Shown piece by piece: positions 1 to 10,604 of a stretch of DNA of 64,000 bases; the stretch's first letter is position 1, and every line of letters begins with the position of its first letter. The DNA is from Chryseomonas sp014190935 (lineage in GTDB: Bacteria; Pseudomonadota; Gammaproteobacteria; Pseudomonadales; Pseudomonadaceae): positions 124,001-188,000 of the forward strand of contig NZ_JACHVV010000003.1 of NCBI RefSeq assembly GCF_014190935.1. Direction: 5' to 3'. A program made the position numbers and the translations under genes. Under the pieces are notes generated by a model. The model was not told where the DNA came from. It worked only from the letters and a program-made list of their open reading frames with translations, and made no database searches.

Positions 1-1525
1 TGCCGGTGCCCAGGTGGGCATAGCGGCGCAGCTCGCCGTTCTCCCGGCGCAGGATCAGCATCATCTTGGCGTGGGTCTTGAAGCCCACCACGCCATAGAT
101 GACCACGGCGCCGGCCTGCTGCAGGCGGCTGGCCAGTTGCAGGTTGGACTCCTCGTCGAAGCGCGCGCGCAATTCGATGACCGCGGTCACCTCCTTGCCG
201 CTGCGTGCCGCATCCACCAGGGCGTCGACGATCTCGGAGTTGGCGCCGCTGCGGTACAGCGTCTGCTTGATCGCCAGGACGTTGGGGTCCTTGGCGGCCT
301 GGCGCATCAGGTCGATCACCGGGGTGAAGGACTCGAAGGGGTGCAGCAGCAGCACGTCGAGCTTGCCCAGCACGTTGAAGAGGTTGTCCTTCTTCTGCAG
401 CAGCTTGGGAATGGTCGGCGTGAAGGGCGCGCTCTGCAGCTCCGGATGGCTGTCCAGCCCGGTGATGGAGAACAACCGGGTCAGGTTGACCGGGCCGTTG
501 ACCTTGTACAGCTCGCTCTCGCCCAGATTGAACTGCTTGAGCAGGTAGTCGGTGAGGTGTTTCGGGCAGATGTCCACCACCTCGACCCGCACCGCATCAC
601 CGTAGCGACGGGAGAACAGCTCGCCGCGCAGGGCACGCGCCAGGTCTTCGACATCCTCGGTGTCCACCGAGAGATCGGCGTTGCGGGTCAGGCGAAACTG
701 GAAGCAGCCCTTGACCTTCATGCCGGGAAAGAGATCGTCGGCGTGGGCGTGGATCATCGAGGACAGGAAGACGTAGTTGTCTCCGGGGCCCGCGACCTCC
801 TCCGGCACCCGGATGATCCGCGGCAGCAGGCGTGGCGCCGGGATGATGGCCAGACCCGAGTCGCGACCAAAGGCGTCCATGCCCTCCAGCTCGACGATGA
901 AGTTGAGACTCTTGTTCACCAGCAGCGGGAAGGGATGGGTCGGGTCCAGGCCGATGGGGGTGATAATGGGCGCGATCTCGTCGCGGAAGAACTTGCGCAC
1001 CCAGGCCTTGATCTTGACGTCCCAGTAACGCCGGCGGATGAAGCGGATCCGCTGCTCGGCCAGGGCCGGCAAGAGGACATCGTTGAGGATGGCGTACTGC
1101 CGGTCCACCTGGCCGTGGACGATGTCGCTGATGCGCGCCAGTGCCTGGTGCGGCAGCAGGCCATCGGCCCCGGCCTGCTCGCGGGCGAAGGCGATCTGCT
1201 TCTTCAAGCCCGCCACGCGGATCTCGAAGAATTCGTCCAGGTTGCTGGAAAAGATCAGCAGGAACTTGAGGCGCTCGAGCAGCGGATAGGATTCGTCGAG
1301 GGCCTGCTCCAGCACCCGGATGTTGAACTGCAGCTGCGACAGCTCGCGGTGGATGTAGAGGCTGCTGTCGTCCACGTTGGCTGCCGGCGCGCTGGGCGCG
1401 GCGGGCACCTCGGCGACGGGCGCCGGTACTTCGGCGTCCAGCGCCAGCGTCTCTTCCGCAGTCTCCAGGGACTCGGCGGTGACGGGCTGTTGCAGATCGG
1501 TTTCGACGAAACCCTGGCTACTCAT
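1..1525 (-). CDS. ppk: Polyphosphate kinase 1, 3' end cut by window edge
   Basis: Makes inorganic polyphosphate from ATP, reversibly, at the inner membrane or in the cytosol. 508 codons are visible; the family is about 690-740 residues, so the C-terminal part lies left of the window. After an acidic, Ala/Pro-rich extension of about 50 residues, the conserved N-terminal domain begins (YIHRELSQLQFN, then NLDEFFEIRVAG). Near the edge are KTHAKMM and RRYAHLGTG, the two conserved histidine motifs of PPK1; the first holds the residue that is phosphorylated in characterised members. The ATG at 1525 is preceded by AAGGAG at good spacing. The gap after hemB is only 9 bases, so the two are probably one transcript. 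Identification is secure; the 3' end is simply missing. Confidence 0.95.
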   Translation of the reverse strand, partial: MSSQGFVETDLQQPVTAESLETAEETLALDAEVPAPVAEVPAAPSAPAANVDDSSLYIHRELSQLQFNIRVLEQALDESYPLLERLKFLLIFSSNLDEFFEIRVAGLKKQIAFAREQAGADGLLPHQALARISDIVHGQVDRQYAILNDVLLPALAEQRIRFIRRRYWDVKIKAWVRKFFRDEIAPIITPIGLDPTHPFPLLVNKSLNFIVELEGMDAFGRDSGLAIIPAPRLLPRIIRVPEEVAGPGDNYVFLSSMIHAHADDLFPGMKVKGCFQFRLTRNADLSVDTEDVEDLARALRGELFSRRYGDAVRVEVVDICPKHLTDYLLKQFNLGESELYKVNGPVNLTRLFSITGLDSHPELQSAPFTPTIPKLLQKKDNLFNVLGKLDVLLLHPFESFTPVIDLMRQAAKDPNVLAIKQTLYRSGANSEIVDALVDAARSGKEVTAVIELRARFDEESNLQLASRLQQAGAVVIYGVVGFKTHAKMMLILRRENGELRRYAHLGTG

Positions 1526-1534
1526 TGAAGCTCC

Positions 1535-2557
1535 TTAGGAACGCGAAGGCCCCTGGCGAAGTTGTTGGGCGGCGCGTTTGGCGAAATAGGTGAGGATGCC
1601 GTTGGCCCCGGCACGCTTGAAGGCCAAGAGCGATTCGAGGATCACGGCGTCGGACAGCCAGCCATTCTGGATCGCGGCCATGTGCATGGCGTACTCGCCA
1701 CTCACTTGGTACACGAAGGTCGGCACGCGGAATTCCTCGCGGACCCGGCGGACGATGTCCAGGTAGGGCATGCCCGGCTTGACCATCACCGAGTCGGCGC
1801 CCTCGGCCAGGTCGCCGGCGATCTCGTGCAAGGCCTCGTCGCTGTTGCCCGGATCCATCTGGTAGGTGGCCTTGTTGCCCTTGCCCAGATTGGCGGCCGA
1901 GCCGACGGCATCGCGGAACGGCCCATAGTAGGCGCTGGCGTACTTGGCCGAGTAGGCCATGATCTGCACGTTGTGATAGCCGGCGTCTTCCAGGGCGGCG
2001 CGGATGGCACCGATGCGACCGTCCATCATGTCCGACGGCGCGATCACCTGGGCCCCGGCGGCGGCGTGGGACAGCGCCTGCTTGACCAGCACCTCGACCG
2101 AGATGTCGTTGAGCACGTAGCCGCGCTCGTCGAGGATGCCGTCCTGGCCGTGGGTGGTGAAGGGATCCAGGGCCACGTCGGTGATCACCCCCAGTTCGGG
2201 GAAATGCTCGCGCAGGGCCCGGGTGGCGCGCTGGGCGATGCCGTCGGGGTTGTAGGCCTCGGCGCCGTCCAGCGACTTGCGCTCGGTGGGCGTGACCGGG
2301 AACAGCGCGACCGCGGGAATCCCCAGCGCCACCAGTTCGGCGGCCTCTTCCAGCAGCAGGTCGATGGACAGCCGCTCGACGCCGGGCATCGAGGGAATGG
2401 CCTCGCGGCGGCCTTCGCCATCGAGCACGAATACCGGCAGGATCAGGTCATCCACCGTCAGCACATGCTCGCGCATCAGGCGACGGGAAAACTCGTCGCG
2501 GCGCTGACGGCGCATGCGAGTGGCAGGGTAGCTACGGTTGATGGGGGTAAAACTCAC
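1535..2557 (-). CDS. hemB: Delta-aminolevulinic acid dehydratase (porphobilinogen synthase)
   Basis: Condenses two 5-aminolevulinate molecules into porphobilinogen, the second committed step of haem synthesis, in the cytosol. 340 residues, normal for the family. Visible motifs are ITDVALDPFTTHGQDG, APSDMMDGRIGAIR, the YSAKYAS lysine and the Schiff-base lysine in MVKPGMPYLD. I chose the GTG at 2557 because the protein then begins MSFTP as in other pseudomonads and GGGAGT precedes it; an in-frame ATG at 2581 would add eight unlikely residues. It lies just upstream of ppk on the same strand. Very confident in function, fairly confident in start. Confidence 0.96.
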   Translation of the reverse strand: MSFTPINRSYPATRMRRQRRDEFSRRLMREHVLTVDDLILPVFVLDGEGRREAIPSMPGVERLSIDLLLEEAAELVALGIPAVALFPVTPTERKSLDGAEAYNPDGIAQRATRALREHFPELGVITDVALDPFTTHGQDGILDERGYVLNDISVEVLVKQALSHAAAGAQVIAPSDMMDGRIGAIRAALEDAGYHNVQIMAYSAKYASAYYGPFRDAVGSAANLGKGNKATYQMDPGNSDEALHEIAGDLAEGADSVMVKPGMPYLDIVRRVREEFRVPTFVYQVSGEYAMHMAAIQNGWLSDAVILESLLAFKRAGANGILTYFAKRAAQQLRQGPSRS

Positions 2558-2820
2558 GATCGACTCCCAGACCCGGATCACGGGTCAGTGTGATGGGTTA
2601 TAGGCCACAATCATGACCGATTGGTAACAGCAGATGACAATATGGTGTGCCTATAGGTCCTATCCAAGGCAGACGCCGGCTGGACCCGGCGTGACACAGG
2701 GTCGCAGCGAAATCCCTGCCTGACCGTCTGGCGCCCGGCGGACGGAAGTCCGTCACACTTTCTTTCCAGACGCCAACCGGGGTAGGCTGCGCCATCTCCA
2801 TCCACCTCGTGTAGCGCCGA

Positions 2821-3375
2821 ATGCTCCAACAATTCCTCCACGATTTCGGCTATTTCGCCCTTTTTCTCGGCACCTTTTTCGAGGGCGAAACCATTCTGGT
2901 GCTGGCCGGCTTTCTTGCCTTTCGCGACTACATGAACATCCAGACCGTCATCCTGGTCGCCTTCTGCGGCAGCTATGCCGGCGATCAGCTCTGGTATTTC
3001 CTCGGCCGGCGCCACGGGCGCAAGCTGCTGGCGCGCAAACCCAAGTGGGAAGCCGCGGGCGAGAAGGCGCTGGCGCACATCCGGCGTCACCCGGATCTCT
3101 GGGTGCTGAGCTTTCGCTTCGTCTACGGCCTGCGCACGGTGATGCCGGTGGCGATCGGCCTGTCGGGCTATCCGCCGGCGCGCTATCTGATCCTCAACGG
3201 CATCGGCGCCATCGTCTGGGCCACGGTGCTGGGCTATGCCGCCTATCATTTCGGCGCCGTCCTCGAAGGGGTGCTGGGCAATCTCAAGCGGTACGAACTG
3301 ATGGTGCTGGGTGGTCTGGTGGTACTCGGCCTGCTGCTCTGGCTGTGGCGACGCAGCCGGACGCCCAAGGCCTGA
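2821..3375 (+). CDS. DedA-family integral membrane protein
   Basis: 184 residues, a typical length for the short DedA (SNARE-associated/VTT) proteins, which are inner-membrane proteins linked to lipid flipping and proton-motive-force maintenance. The conserved segments are present: an N-terminal re-entrant helix with FGTFFEGE-like spacing (FLGTFFEGETILVLAGFLA), GSYAGDQLWYFLGRRHG, FRFVYGLRTVMPVAIGLSG and a C-terminal hydrophobic segment ending in a basic tail. It starts at ATG 2821 and stands alone, divergent from hemB. The exact substrate of this paralogue is unknown. Confidence 0.88.
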   Translation: MLQQFLHDFGYFALFLGTFFEGETILVLAGFLAFRDYMNIQTVILVAFCGSYAGDQLWYFLGRRHGRKLLARKPKWEAAGEKALAHIRRHPDLWVLSFRFVYGLRTVMPVAIGLSGYPPARYLILNGIGAIVWATVLGYAAYHFGAVLEGVLGNLKRYELMVLGGLVVLGLLLWLWRRSRTPKA

Positions 3376-3492
3376 CGGCCGGACAGCCCGTTACCCGCTA
3401 CGTCCATCGAACGGATTAAAGGCGCGGCTGCCGCTGCCGATGCCCTGAGCATCACCCTCTCCCGACCTCTCCATGCACGCTGGCGCTTGAGC

Positions 3493-5613
3493 ATGCTGAA
3501 CTTCTCCACCTTGCTGCCCCCCGGCCATCAGATCCTGGCTGCCAACGAGTACGAAAGCCTGCTCGTGGTCCTGGCGTACCTGATCGCCAGCGCCGCAGGC
3601 TACACCGCCCTGGCCATGGCCGACTGGGTGACCAACAGTCGCTCCCGTCGCGGCAGCGAGCTGGCCAAGCTGATCGGCGCCATCGCCCTGGGCGGCGGCA
3701 TCTGGTCGATGCACTTCCTGGCCATGCTGTCGTTCAAGATCGGCATCCATGTGCACTATGCGCCCCTGCAGACCCTGGCCTCGCTGCTGATCGCCATCGC
3801 CGTGTCCTATACGGTCATGCACCTGATCGGGCGCGAATCCCTGACCGCACCGCAATACGGGCTCGCGGCCCTGGCCGCCGGCCTGGGCATCGCGACCATG
3901 CACTACACCGGCATGCTGGCGATGCAGTCGGTCGCCGTGCAGCTCTATGATCCGCTGCTGGTGGTGATCTCGGTGGTGATCGCCAGCCTGGCGTCCCTGG
4001 GTGCCCTGCTGCTGGCCTTCCGCCTGCGCGGCAGGACTGGCCTCAGGACCCTCTGGCTGCGCCTGCTGGGCAGCCTGGTGCTGGGCTTCGCCATCGTTTC
4101 CATGCACTTCACCGGCATGGCCGCGCTGACCCTCGCCGTGCCCATCGGCTTCGAACCCGACGGCCTGGTGGAGGTGAATCAGCACCTTGAGCTGGGCATG
4201 GGCATCGCCCTTGGCACCCTGTTCATCATCATGGTCGGCCTGCTCGCCGCCTGGGCCGGCGAACGCTTCCATGCCCAGCGCCTGCGGCTGGAGCGGGTCT
4301 CGACCACCCTCGATCAGATCACCCTGCACGATCCCCTCACCCACCTGCTCAACGGCGGCAGCTTCATCCAGACCGTCGACCGGGCCATCGGCCAGGCGCG
4401 CACCGGTGAGCAGTTCGCCCTGCTGATGCTGGACATCGATCACTTCAAGCGCATCAATGACAGCCTCGGCCACGCCCTCGGCGATGAATTGCTGATCCAG
4501 ATGGCGCAGCGGATCCGCGCGGTGCTCGACAACGACCTGCCACTGGCCCGCTATGCCGGCGACGAATTCAGCCTGTTGCTGCCGCTCGGCCAGCGCGGCG
4601 ACAGCCAGCCCCTGGCCATGCGCCTGCTGGAACAGTTGCGCCCGCCCTTCGAGCTGGCCGGACAGCGCATCGCCATGACCTTCAGCCTGGGCATCGCCCA
4701 CTATCCCCAGGACGGCGCCAATGCCGGCCAGTTGCTGCGCAGTGCGGGCCTGGCGGTCGGCCACTGCAAGCGCAGCGGACGCAATCGCAGCCAGAGATTC
4801 ACCACCGATCTCCAGCGCGACGCCGACGACCTGCTCAGCCTGGAGATGGACCTGCGCCAGGCCCTGGCCCAGGGCGGCCTGCACGTCGCCTATCAGCCCA
4901 TCGTCGATCCCTGCGGTGCGCCGGTGGCCCTGGAAGCGCTGGTGCGCTGGCAGCATCCGGTGCTGGGCCCGCTGAGCCCCGAACGCTTCGTCCGCGTCGC
5001 CGAGGAAACCGGACTGATCGCCGACCTGGATGGCTGGGTCATGCGCCAGGCCTGCGCCGATCTCGCCCAACTGCACCGCGAGGGTCATGCGGAGCTGCGC
5101 GTTTCGGTGAATTGCTCGGCCCTGAATCTGAGCGATCGTCTGCTGCCCCAATCCATCGCCCGGGCCCTGCAGGCCGAGGACCTGCCGGCGTCGGCGCTGA
5201 TCCTCGAGGTGACCGAGAACGCCCTGATGCACAGCCTCAACGTGGCCGTCGAGGTGCTCGGCGAGATCCGCACCCTGGGCGTGCGGGTGTCCATCGACGA
5301 CTTCGGCAGCGGCTATTCGTCGCTGGCCTATCTGAGCCGACTGCCGGTGGATTCGCTCAAGGTCGATCGCGCCTTCGTCCGCACCATTCCCAAGCAGAGC
5401 AACGACATGGCCATCGCCGCGGCGATCATCGCCATGGCGCACAAGCTGGGCCTCAACGTGGTCGCCGAAGGGGTGGAAACCAGCGAGCAGCGCCAGTTCT
5501 TGCAGGCCAACGGCTGCAACTTTATGCAGGGCTATCTGTTCGGCCGGCCCATGCCGTTGCCGCAACTGCGCACCTGGCTGCAGCAACCCGCCCTCGCCGC
5601 CGTCCCGGCCTAG
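3493..5613 (+). CDS. MHYT-GGDEF-EAL membrane c-di-GMP protein
   Basis: Predicted inner-membrane protein that makes or breaks cyclic di-GMP. The N-terminal third has seven hydrophobic segments with the repeated MHYT-domain motifs SMHFLAM, MHYTGM and MHFTGM, thought to bind copper and sense a gas or redox signal. A GGDEF domain follows, with the active loop written AGDEF instead of GGDEF and no RxxD inhibitory site at the usual place. The EAL domain looks complete (LEALVRW, EVTEN, DDFGSGYSS, VAEGVE), so phosphodiesterase activity is likely; cyclase activity is less sure. The architecture matches the P. aeruginosa MucR/NbdA class, and 706 residues is close to MucR. The start is uncertain: ATG 3493, or TTG 3487 two codons earlier; neither has a strong ribosome site. 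Confidence 0.9.
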   Translation: MLNFSTLLPPGHQILAANEYESLLVVLAYLIASAAGYTALAMADWVTNSRSRRGSELAKLIGAIALGGGIWSMHFLAMLSFKIGIHVHYAPLQTLASLLIAIAVSYTVMHLIGRESLTAPQYGLAALAAGLGIATMHYTGMLAMQSVAVQLYDPLLVVISVVIASLASLGALLLAFRLRGRTGLRTLWLRLLGSLVLGFAIVSMHFTGMAALTLAVPIGFEPDGLVEVNQHLELGMGIALGTLFIIMVGLLAAWAGERFHAQRLRLERVSTTLDQITLHDPLTHLLNGGSFIQTVDRAIGQARTGEQFALLMLDIDHFKRINDSLGHALGDELLIQMAQRIRAVLDNDLPLARYAGDEFSLLLPLGQRGDSQPLAMRLLEQLRPPFELAGQRIAMTFSLGIAHYPQDGANAGQLLRSAGLAVGHCKRSGRNRSQRFTTDLQRDADDLLSLEMDLRQALAQGGLHVAYQPIVDPCGAPVALEALVRWQHPVLGPLSPERFVRVAEETGLIADLDGWVMRQACADLAQLHREGHAELRVSVNCSALNLSDRLLPQSIARALQAEDLPASALILEVTENALMHSLNVAVEVLGEIRTLGVRVSIDDFGSGYSSLAYLSRLPVDSLKVDRAFVRTIPKQSNDMAIAAAIIAMAHKLGLNVVAEGVETSEQRQFLQANGCNFMQGYLFGRPMPLPQLRTWLQQPALAAVPA

Positions 5614-5627
5614 CCGACGCCTCGTTC

Positions 5628-6089
5628 CTAGCCAGCGGCGCTGCGCTGGAGACGGGTGATCAGCCGATCCAGGGCATTGGCGAAGGCCTGGCGATCACGC
5701 TCGCCGTAGCCGGCCTGGCCTCCGCCCATCTGGCCCTGGTCGCGCAGGTCGGTCATCAGATTGCGCATGGCCAGGCGCTGGCCCATGTTGCGCTCGTCGA
5801 ATTCCTGGCCACGCGGATCGAGGGCGACCACGCCCTTCTTCACCAGCCGGTCGGCCAGGGGAATGTCGCTGCAGATCACCAGGTCACCGGGCTGCGCCTG
5901 CTCGACCAGATGGTCGTCGGCGGCATCGGGGCCACTGGGCACCACCACCAGACGCACACAGGCGAAGGGCGGCTTGATCTGCGGCTGGCCGGCCACCAGC
6001 ACCACCTCCAGCTTGCGCTTGAGGGCGAACTTGCAGACCAGCTCCTTGGCGGCGCGCGGACAGGCATCGGCATCGATCCACAGGATCAC
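5628..6089 (-). CDS. YaiI/YqxD family protein (DUF188)
   Basis: 153 residues of the UPF0178/DUF188 family, a PIN-like fold of unknown function. The signature is complete: an N-terminal WIDADACPRAAKEL, then VVVPSGPDAADDHLVE, LVICSDIPLADRLVKKG and RGQEFDERNM. The GTG at 6089 is chosen because the family motif begins four residues later and GGAGAAA lies just upstream; the open frame continues further upstream but that part has no family resemblance. It converges with the preceding gene, with only 14 bases between. The biochemical role is not established for this family, though acidic clusters suggest metal binding. Confidence 0.87.
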   Translation of the reverse strand: MILWIDADACPRAAKELVCKFALKRKLEVVLVAGQPQIKPPFACVRLVVVPSGPDAADDHLVEQAQPGDLVICSDIPLADRLVKKGVVALDPRGQEFDERNMGQRLAMRNLMTDLRDQGQMGGGQAGYGERDRQAFANALDRLITRLQRSAAG

Positions 6090-6189
6090 GGGGATTTCTC
6101 CGGCAAAAGCCCAGGATACCGCGCCGCCGCGGCGCACCCCAGCGCAGCGGTGCGGTCCGACAGGGATAGCGAGCTGACGGGAGTCTCCC

Positions 6190-6954
6190 ATGACCTTCTG
6201 GCAACGCCTGGAGCAACCCGCCCAGGTCCTGGTGTATGGCGCCACTGGCGGCCTCGGTCTGGCCCTGTGCGAACGGCTGCTGGCCCGCGACGACGTCGCG
6301 CGGGTCTGGGCCGGGGCCCGTCAGGCCGAGGGGCATGCCGGTCTGGCCGCACTGGCGCGCCGCCATGGCCCGCGTCTGCGCTGCCTCGACGTCGATCCGC
6401 TGGCCGAGCCCGACCTGGCGGCCCGCCTGGCTGACGAGACGCCCCGCCTGGACCTGCTGCTGTGCGCCTCGGGGCTGCTGCTGGGCTCGCGGGCGCGCGC
6501 CGAGAAGAGTCTGGCGCAGGTGGACCAGGCGGGGCTGGTGGAAAGCTATCTGGCCAATGCCGTGCTGCCGCTGCTGCTGATCCGCCAGCTGACACCGCTG
6601 CTCAAGGGCCAGCACCCCTGTCAGATCGCCGCGCTCTCGGCGCGGGTCGGCTCCATCGGCGACAACCAGCTGGGCGGCTGGTACGGCTACCGGATGGCCA
6701 AGGCCGCGCTCAACCAGGGCTTGCGCTGTGCCAGCATCGAACTCGCCCGGCTCAATCCCCAGAGTTGCGTGCTGGCCCTGCACCCCGGCACCACCGACAC
6801 CGCGCTGTCCCGGCCCTTCCAGGCCCGGGTACCGGCCGACAAGCTGTTCACTCCTGCCTATGCGGCAGAACGTCTGCTGGAGGTACTGGCCGCACGCGTG
6901 CCGGCCGAGACCGGCAGCTTCTGGGACTGGCAGGGCCAGCCGGTGGTCTGGTAG
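6190..6954 (+). CDS. Short-chain dehydrogenase/reductase family protein
   Basis: 254 residues with an SDR Rossmann fold. The nucleotide-binding turn is GATGGLG (about residues 18-24), the NAVLP motif occurs near the middle, and the catalytic pair appears as YGYRMAK, with a serine about 15 residues earlier in AALSARVGSIGD. The C-terminal part contains HPGTTDTALSRPF, typical of CsgA-like or carbonyl-reductase-like bacterial SDRs. The substrate cannot be told from sequence. It is divergent from the YaiI gene and converges on the LysE gene, so it is probably monocistronic. Confidence 0.85.
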   Translation: MTFWQRLEQPAQVLVYGATGGLGLALCERLLARDDVARVWAGARQAEGHAGLAALARRHGPRLRCLDVDPLAEPDLAARLADETPRLDLLLCASGLLLGSRARAEKSLAQVDQAGLVESYLANAVLPLLLIRQLTPLLKGQHPCQIAALSARVGSIGDNQLGGWYGYRMAKAALNQGLRCASIELARLNPQSCVLALHPGTTDTALSRPFQARVPADKLFTPAYAAERLLEVLAARVPAETGSFWDWQGQPVVW

Positions 6955-6963
6955 CGCCCGGCT

Positions 6964-7599
6964 TCAGACTGCGGCGCGGCGCACCGTGGACAGCAGTGCG
7001 GCGGCGGCGAGGAACAGGCTGGCGAACACCCGGTTGGTGATGCGCTGCTGCCGGGGCGTGCGCAGCAGGGTCAGCACCTGGGCAGCCAGACCGGTGTAGC
7101 CGGCCATCACGATCAGGTCGACGGTGACCATGGTCACCCCGATGATCAGATACTGCGCGGCCAGAGGCGCATGGGGATCGACGAATTGCGGCAACACCGC
7201 GAGCAGGAAGATCAGCGCCTTGGGATTGCTCACGTTGACCAGGAAGCCGCGCATGACCAGGGCACCGATCCGCGGCGGCAGACGTTCGCCGACCACCTGC
7301 TCACCCAGGTCCAGCGGCGCCGCGCGCCACTGGCGGATGGCCAGGTAGGCGAGATAGGCCACGCCAAACCATTTGATCAGGGTGAAGGCCAGCTGCGAGG
7401 TCGCCAGCAAGGCGCCGACGCCCACGGCGACCACGGCGATCTGCAGCGCCAGTCCCAGCTGCAGGCCGAGCGCCGTCCAGTAGCCGCGCCGGAAACCGTG
7501 GTTGACGCCCGCGCTCATGGAGGCGACGGCGCCCGCCCCCGGCGAGAGGCTGATCATCCAGCAGGCAATGAAGAAACCGGTCCAGACCTGCAGACTCAT
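6964..7599 (-). CDS. LysE/RhtB family amino-acid exporter
   Basis: 211 residues with about six hydrophobic segments, the usual size of LysE/RhtB efflux proteins that export amino acids or related metabolites across the inner membrane. Typical features are SPGAGAVASMSAGVNHGFRRG near the N-terminus, IKWFGVAYLAYLA in the middle and GFLVNVSNPKALIFLLAVLPQF. The start at ATG 7599 is preferred over upstream in-frame codons because AGGTG precedes it and the hydrophobic N-terminus follows at once. It lies just downstream of the mscS-like gene on the same strand (stop codon before this start within about 5 bases). Substrate unknown. Confidence 0.87.
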   Translation of the reverse strand: MSLQVWTGFFIACWMISLSPGAGAVASMSAGVNHGFRRGYWTALGLQLGLALQIAVVAVGVGALLATSQLAFTLIKWFGVAYLAYLAIRQWRAAPLDLGEQVVGERLPPRIGALVMRGFLVNVSNPKALIFLLAVLPQFVDPHAPLAAQYLIIGVTMVTVDLIVMAGYTGLAAQVLTLLRTPRQQRITNRVFASLFLAAAALLSTVRRAAV

Positions 7600-7603
7600 G
7601 GAT

Positions 7604-8181
7604 TCACCTGTCGAGATGGAAATCGAAGGAGCCGTCGGCATCGCGCCAGCGCCGGACCGACTTCTGGAAGAACTGGGTATTGGGGATCTGCACCAGGGCG
7701 CCTTCCTGGTTGTCGTCCAACTCCTGCAGGGTCACGAAGAGCATGTTGATGGCCACCACCCGGCCCTTGATGCCCGGCTTGTCCGAGGCGTCCAGCACCT
7801 CGATGCGATCCCCCAGGCGAAAGGGCCCGACGGTAAAGATCAGCACCGCGCAGAACAGGTTGGAGAGCACGCTCCAGATGGCGAAGAAGGCCACCGCGGC
7901 CACTGCGACGAAACCGGAAATGGCCGTCCAGAGCACCGCCGCGGAGACCCCGAAGCGCTCCAGCGCCATGAGGATGGCACTGCCCATGATCAGCCAGCGC
8001 AGGACGCCGCGCAGCCCGAGGACGATCTGCGGCGGCAGCGGATAGCGTTCGCCCAGGCCGGTGACGGCGCGGGCCACGATACGCTGCAGCACGTAGCCGA
8101 TCAGCAGCACCAGAGCGACCTGGCCGGCTACCAGCAGGTAGTCCGCCCACCCCGGCAGCCAGGTGTGCAGCCACTCGATCA

Positions 8182-8182
<1 letters not shown>
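7604..8182 (-). CDS. Small MscS-family mechanosensitive ion channel
   Basis: 192 residues. Three hydrophobic segments are followed by the MscS beta domain, with AVAFFAIWSVLSNLFCAVLIFTVGPF matching the pore-lining helix and RLGDRIEVLD, GRVVAINMLFVTLQ and VQIPNTQFF matching the conserved beta domain. It is shorter than E. coli MscS and ends after the beta domain, a known small variant. Probable function is release of solutes under osmotic downshock. The ATG at 8182 shares one base with the stop of the upstream ABC-F gene (TGATG), suggesting translational coupling. Confidence 0.86.
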
Positions 8183-10092
<1,910 letters not shown>

Positions 10093-10139
10093 GGCGGCGG
10101 AGTGTAGCAGCTCCACCACCCACGAATGGGGAGGCGGAC

Positions 10140-10604
10140 ATGCAAGAGGACCTGTGGGAATTCGCGTTGGCAGTATACGCCCGGCCCGGCGTGGAAGGCG
10201 CCTGTTTGCGTCTGCAGGAAGCCGGCGCCGATGTCTGCCTGGTGCTGACGGCGCTCTGGCTGGATCGGCGTGCCTGCGCCCTGGACAGCGCAGGCCTGGC
10301 GCGACTGCAGCACGCCTCGCAGCTCTGGCAGGACACCGTGGTACGTCCACTGCGCCAGCTCCGCCAGGCCTGGAAGGCGGCGTCCAGCGCGGACGAGAGC
10401 CTGGCGGCCCTGCGCGAGCAGCTCAAGGGACTGGAATTGGCCGCGGAACGTGAACAGCTCGCGCGTCTGGCGCGACTCGCGGGCCACTGGCCGTGCCGCG
10501 AGGCACAGGGCCCCGGGGACTGGCTGCACGCGCTGGCACCGCGCGAGGCAGCCGCAGCGGACCTCGACCTGCTGGCCGAGGCGGCGCGGATGATCCGGGT
10601 CTAG
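10140..10604 (+). CDS. TIGR02444 family protein
   Basis: 154 residues resembling the small TIGR02444 family found near algQ in pseudomonads; its function is unknown. Visible traits are the N-terminal DLWEFALAVYARPGVEGACLRLQ and an Ala/Leu/Arg-rich, largely helical body with no signal peptide or membrane segment. It is divergent from the ABC-F gene (47 bases apart) and convergent with algQ. The two stop codons overlap on the palindrome CTAG at 10601-10604, so there is no room for a terminator between them. Confidence 0.8.
   Translation: MQEDLWEFALAVYARPGVEGACLRLQEAGADVCLVLTALWLDRRACALDSAGLARLQHASQLWQDTVVRPLRQLRQAWKAASSADESLAALREQLKGLELAAEREQLARLARLAGHWPCREAQGPGDWLHALAPREAAAADLDLLAEAARMIRV

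Noticed and set aside
3391..5586. A 731-codon open frame antisense to the MHYT-GGDEF-EAL gene
   Set aside because: Shadow of a gene with unmistakable catalytic motifs on the other strand.
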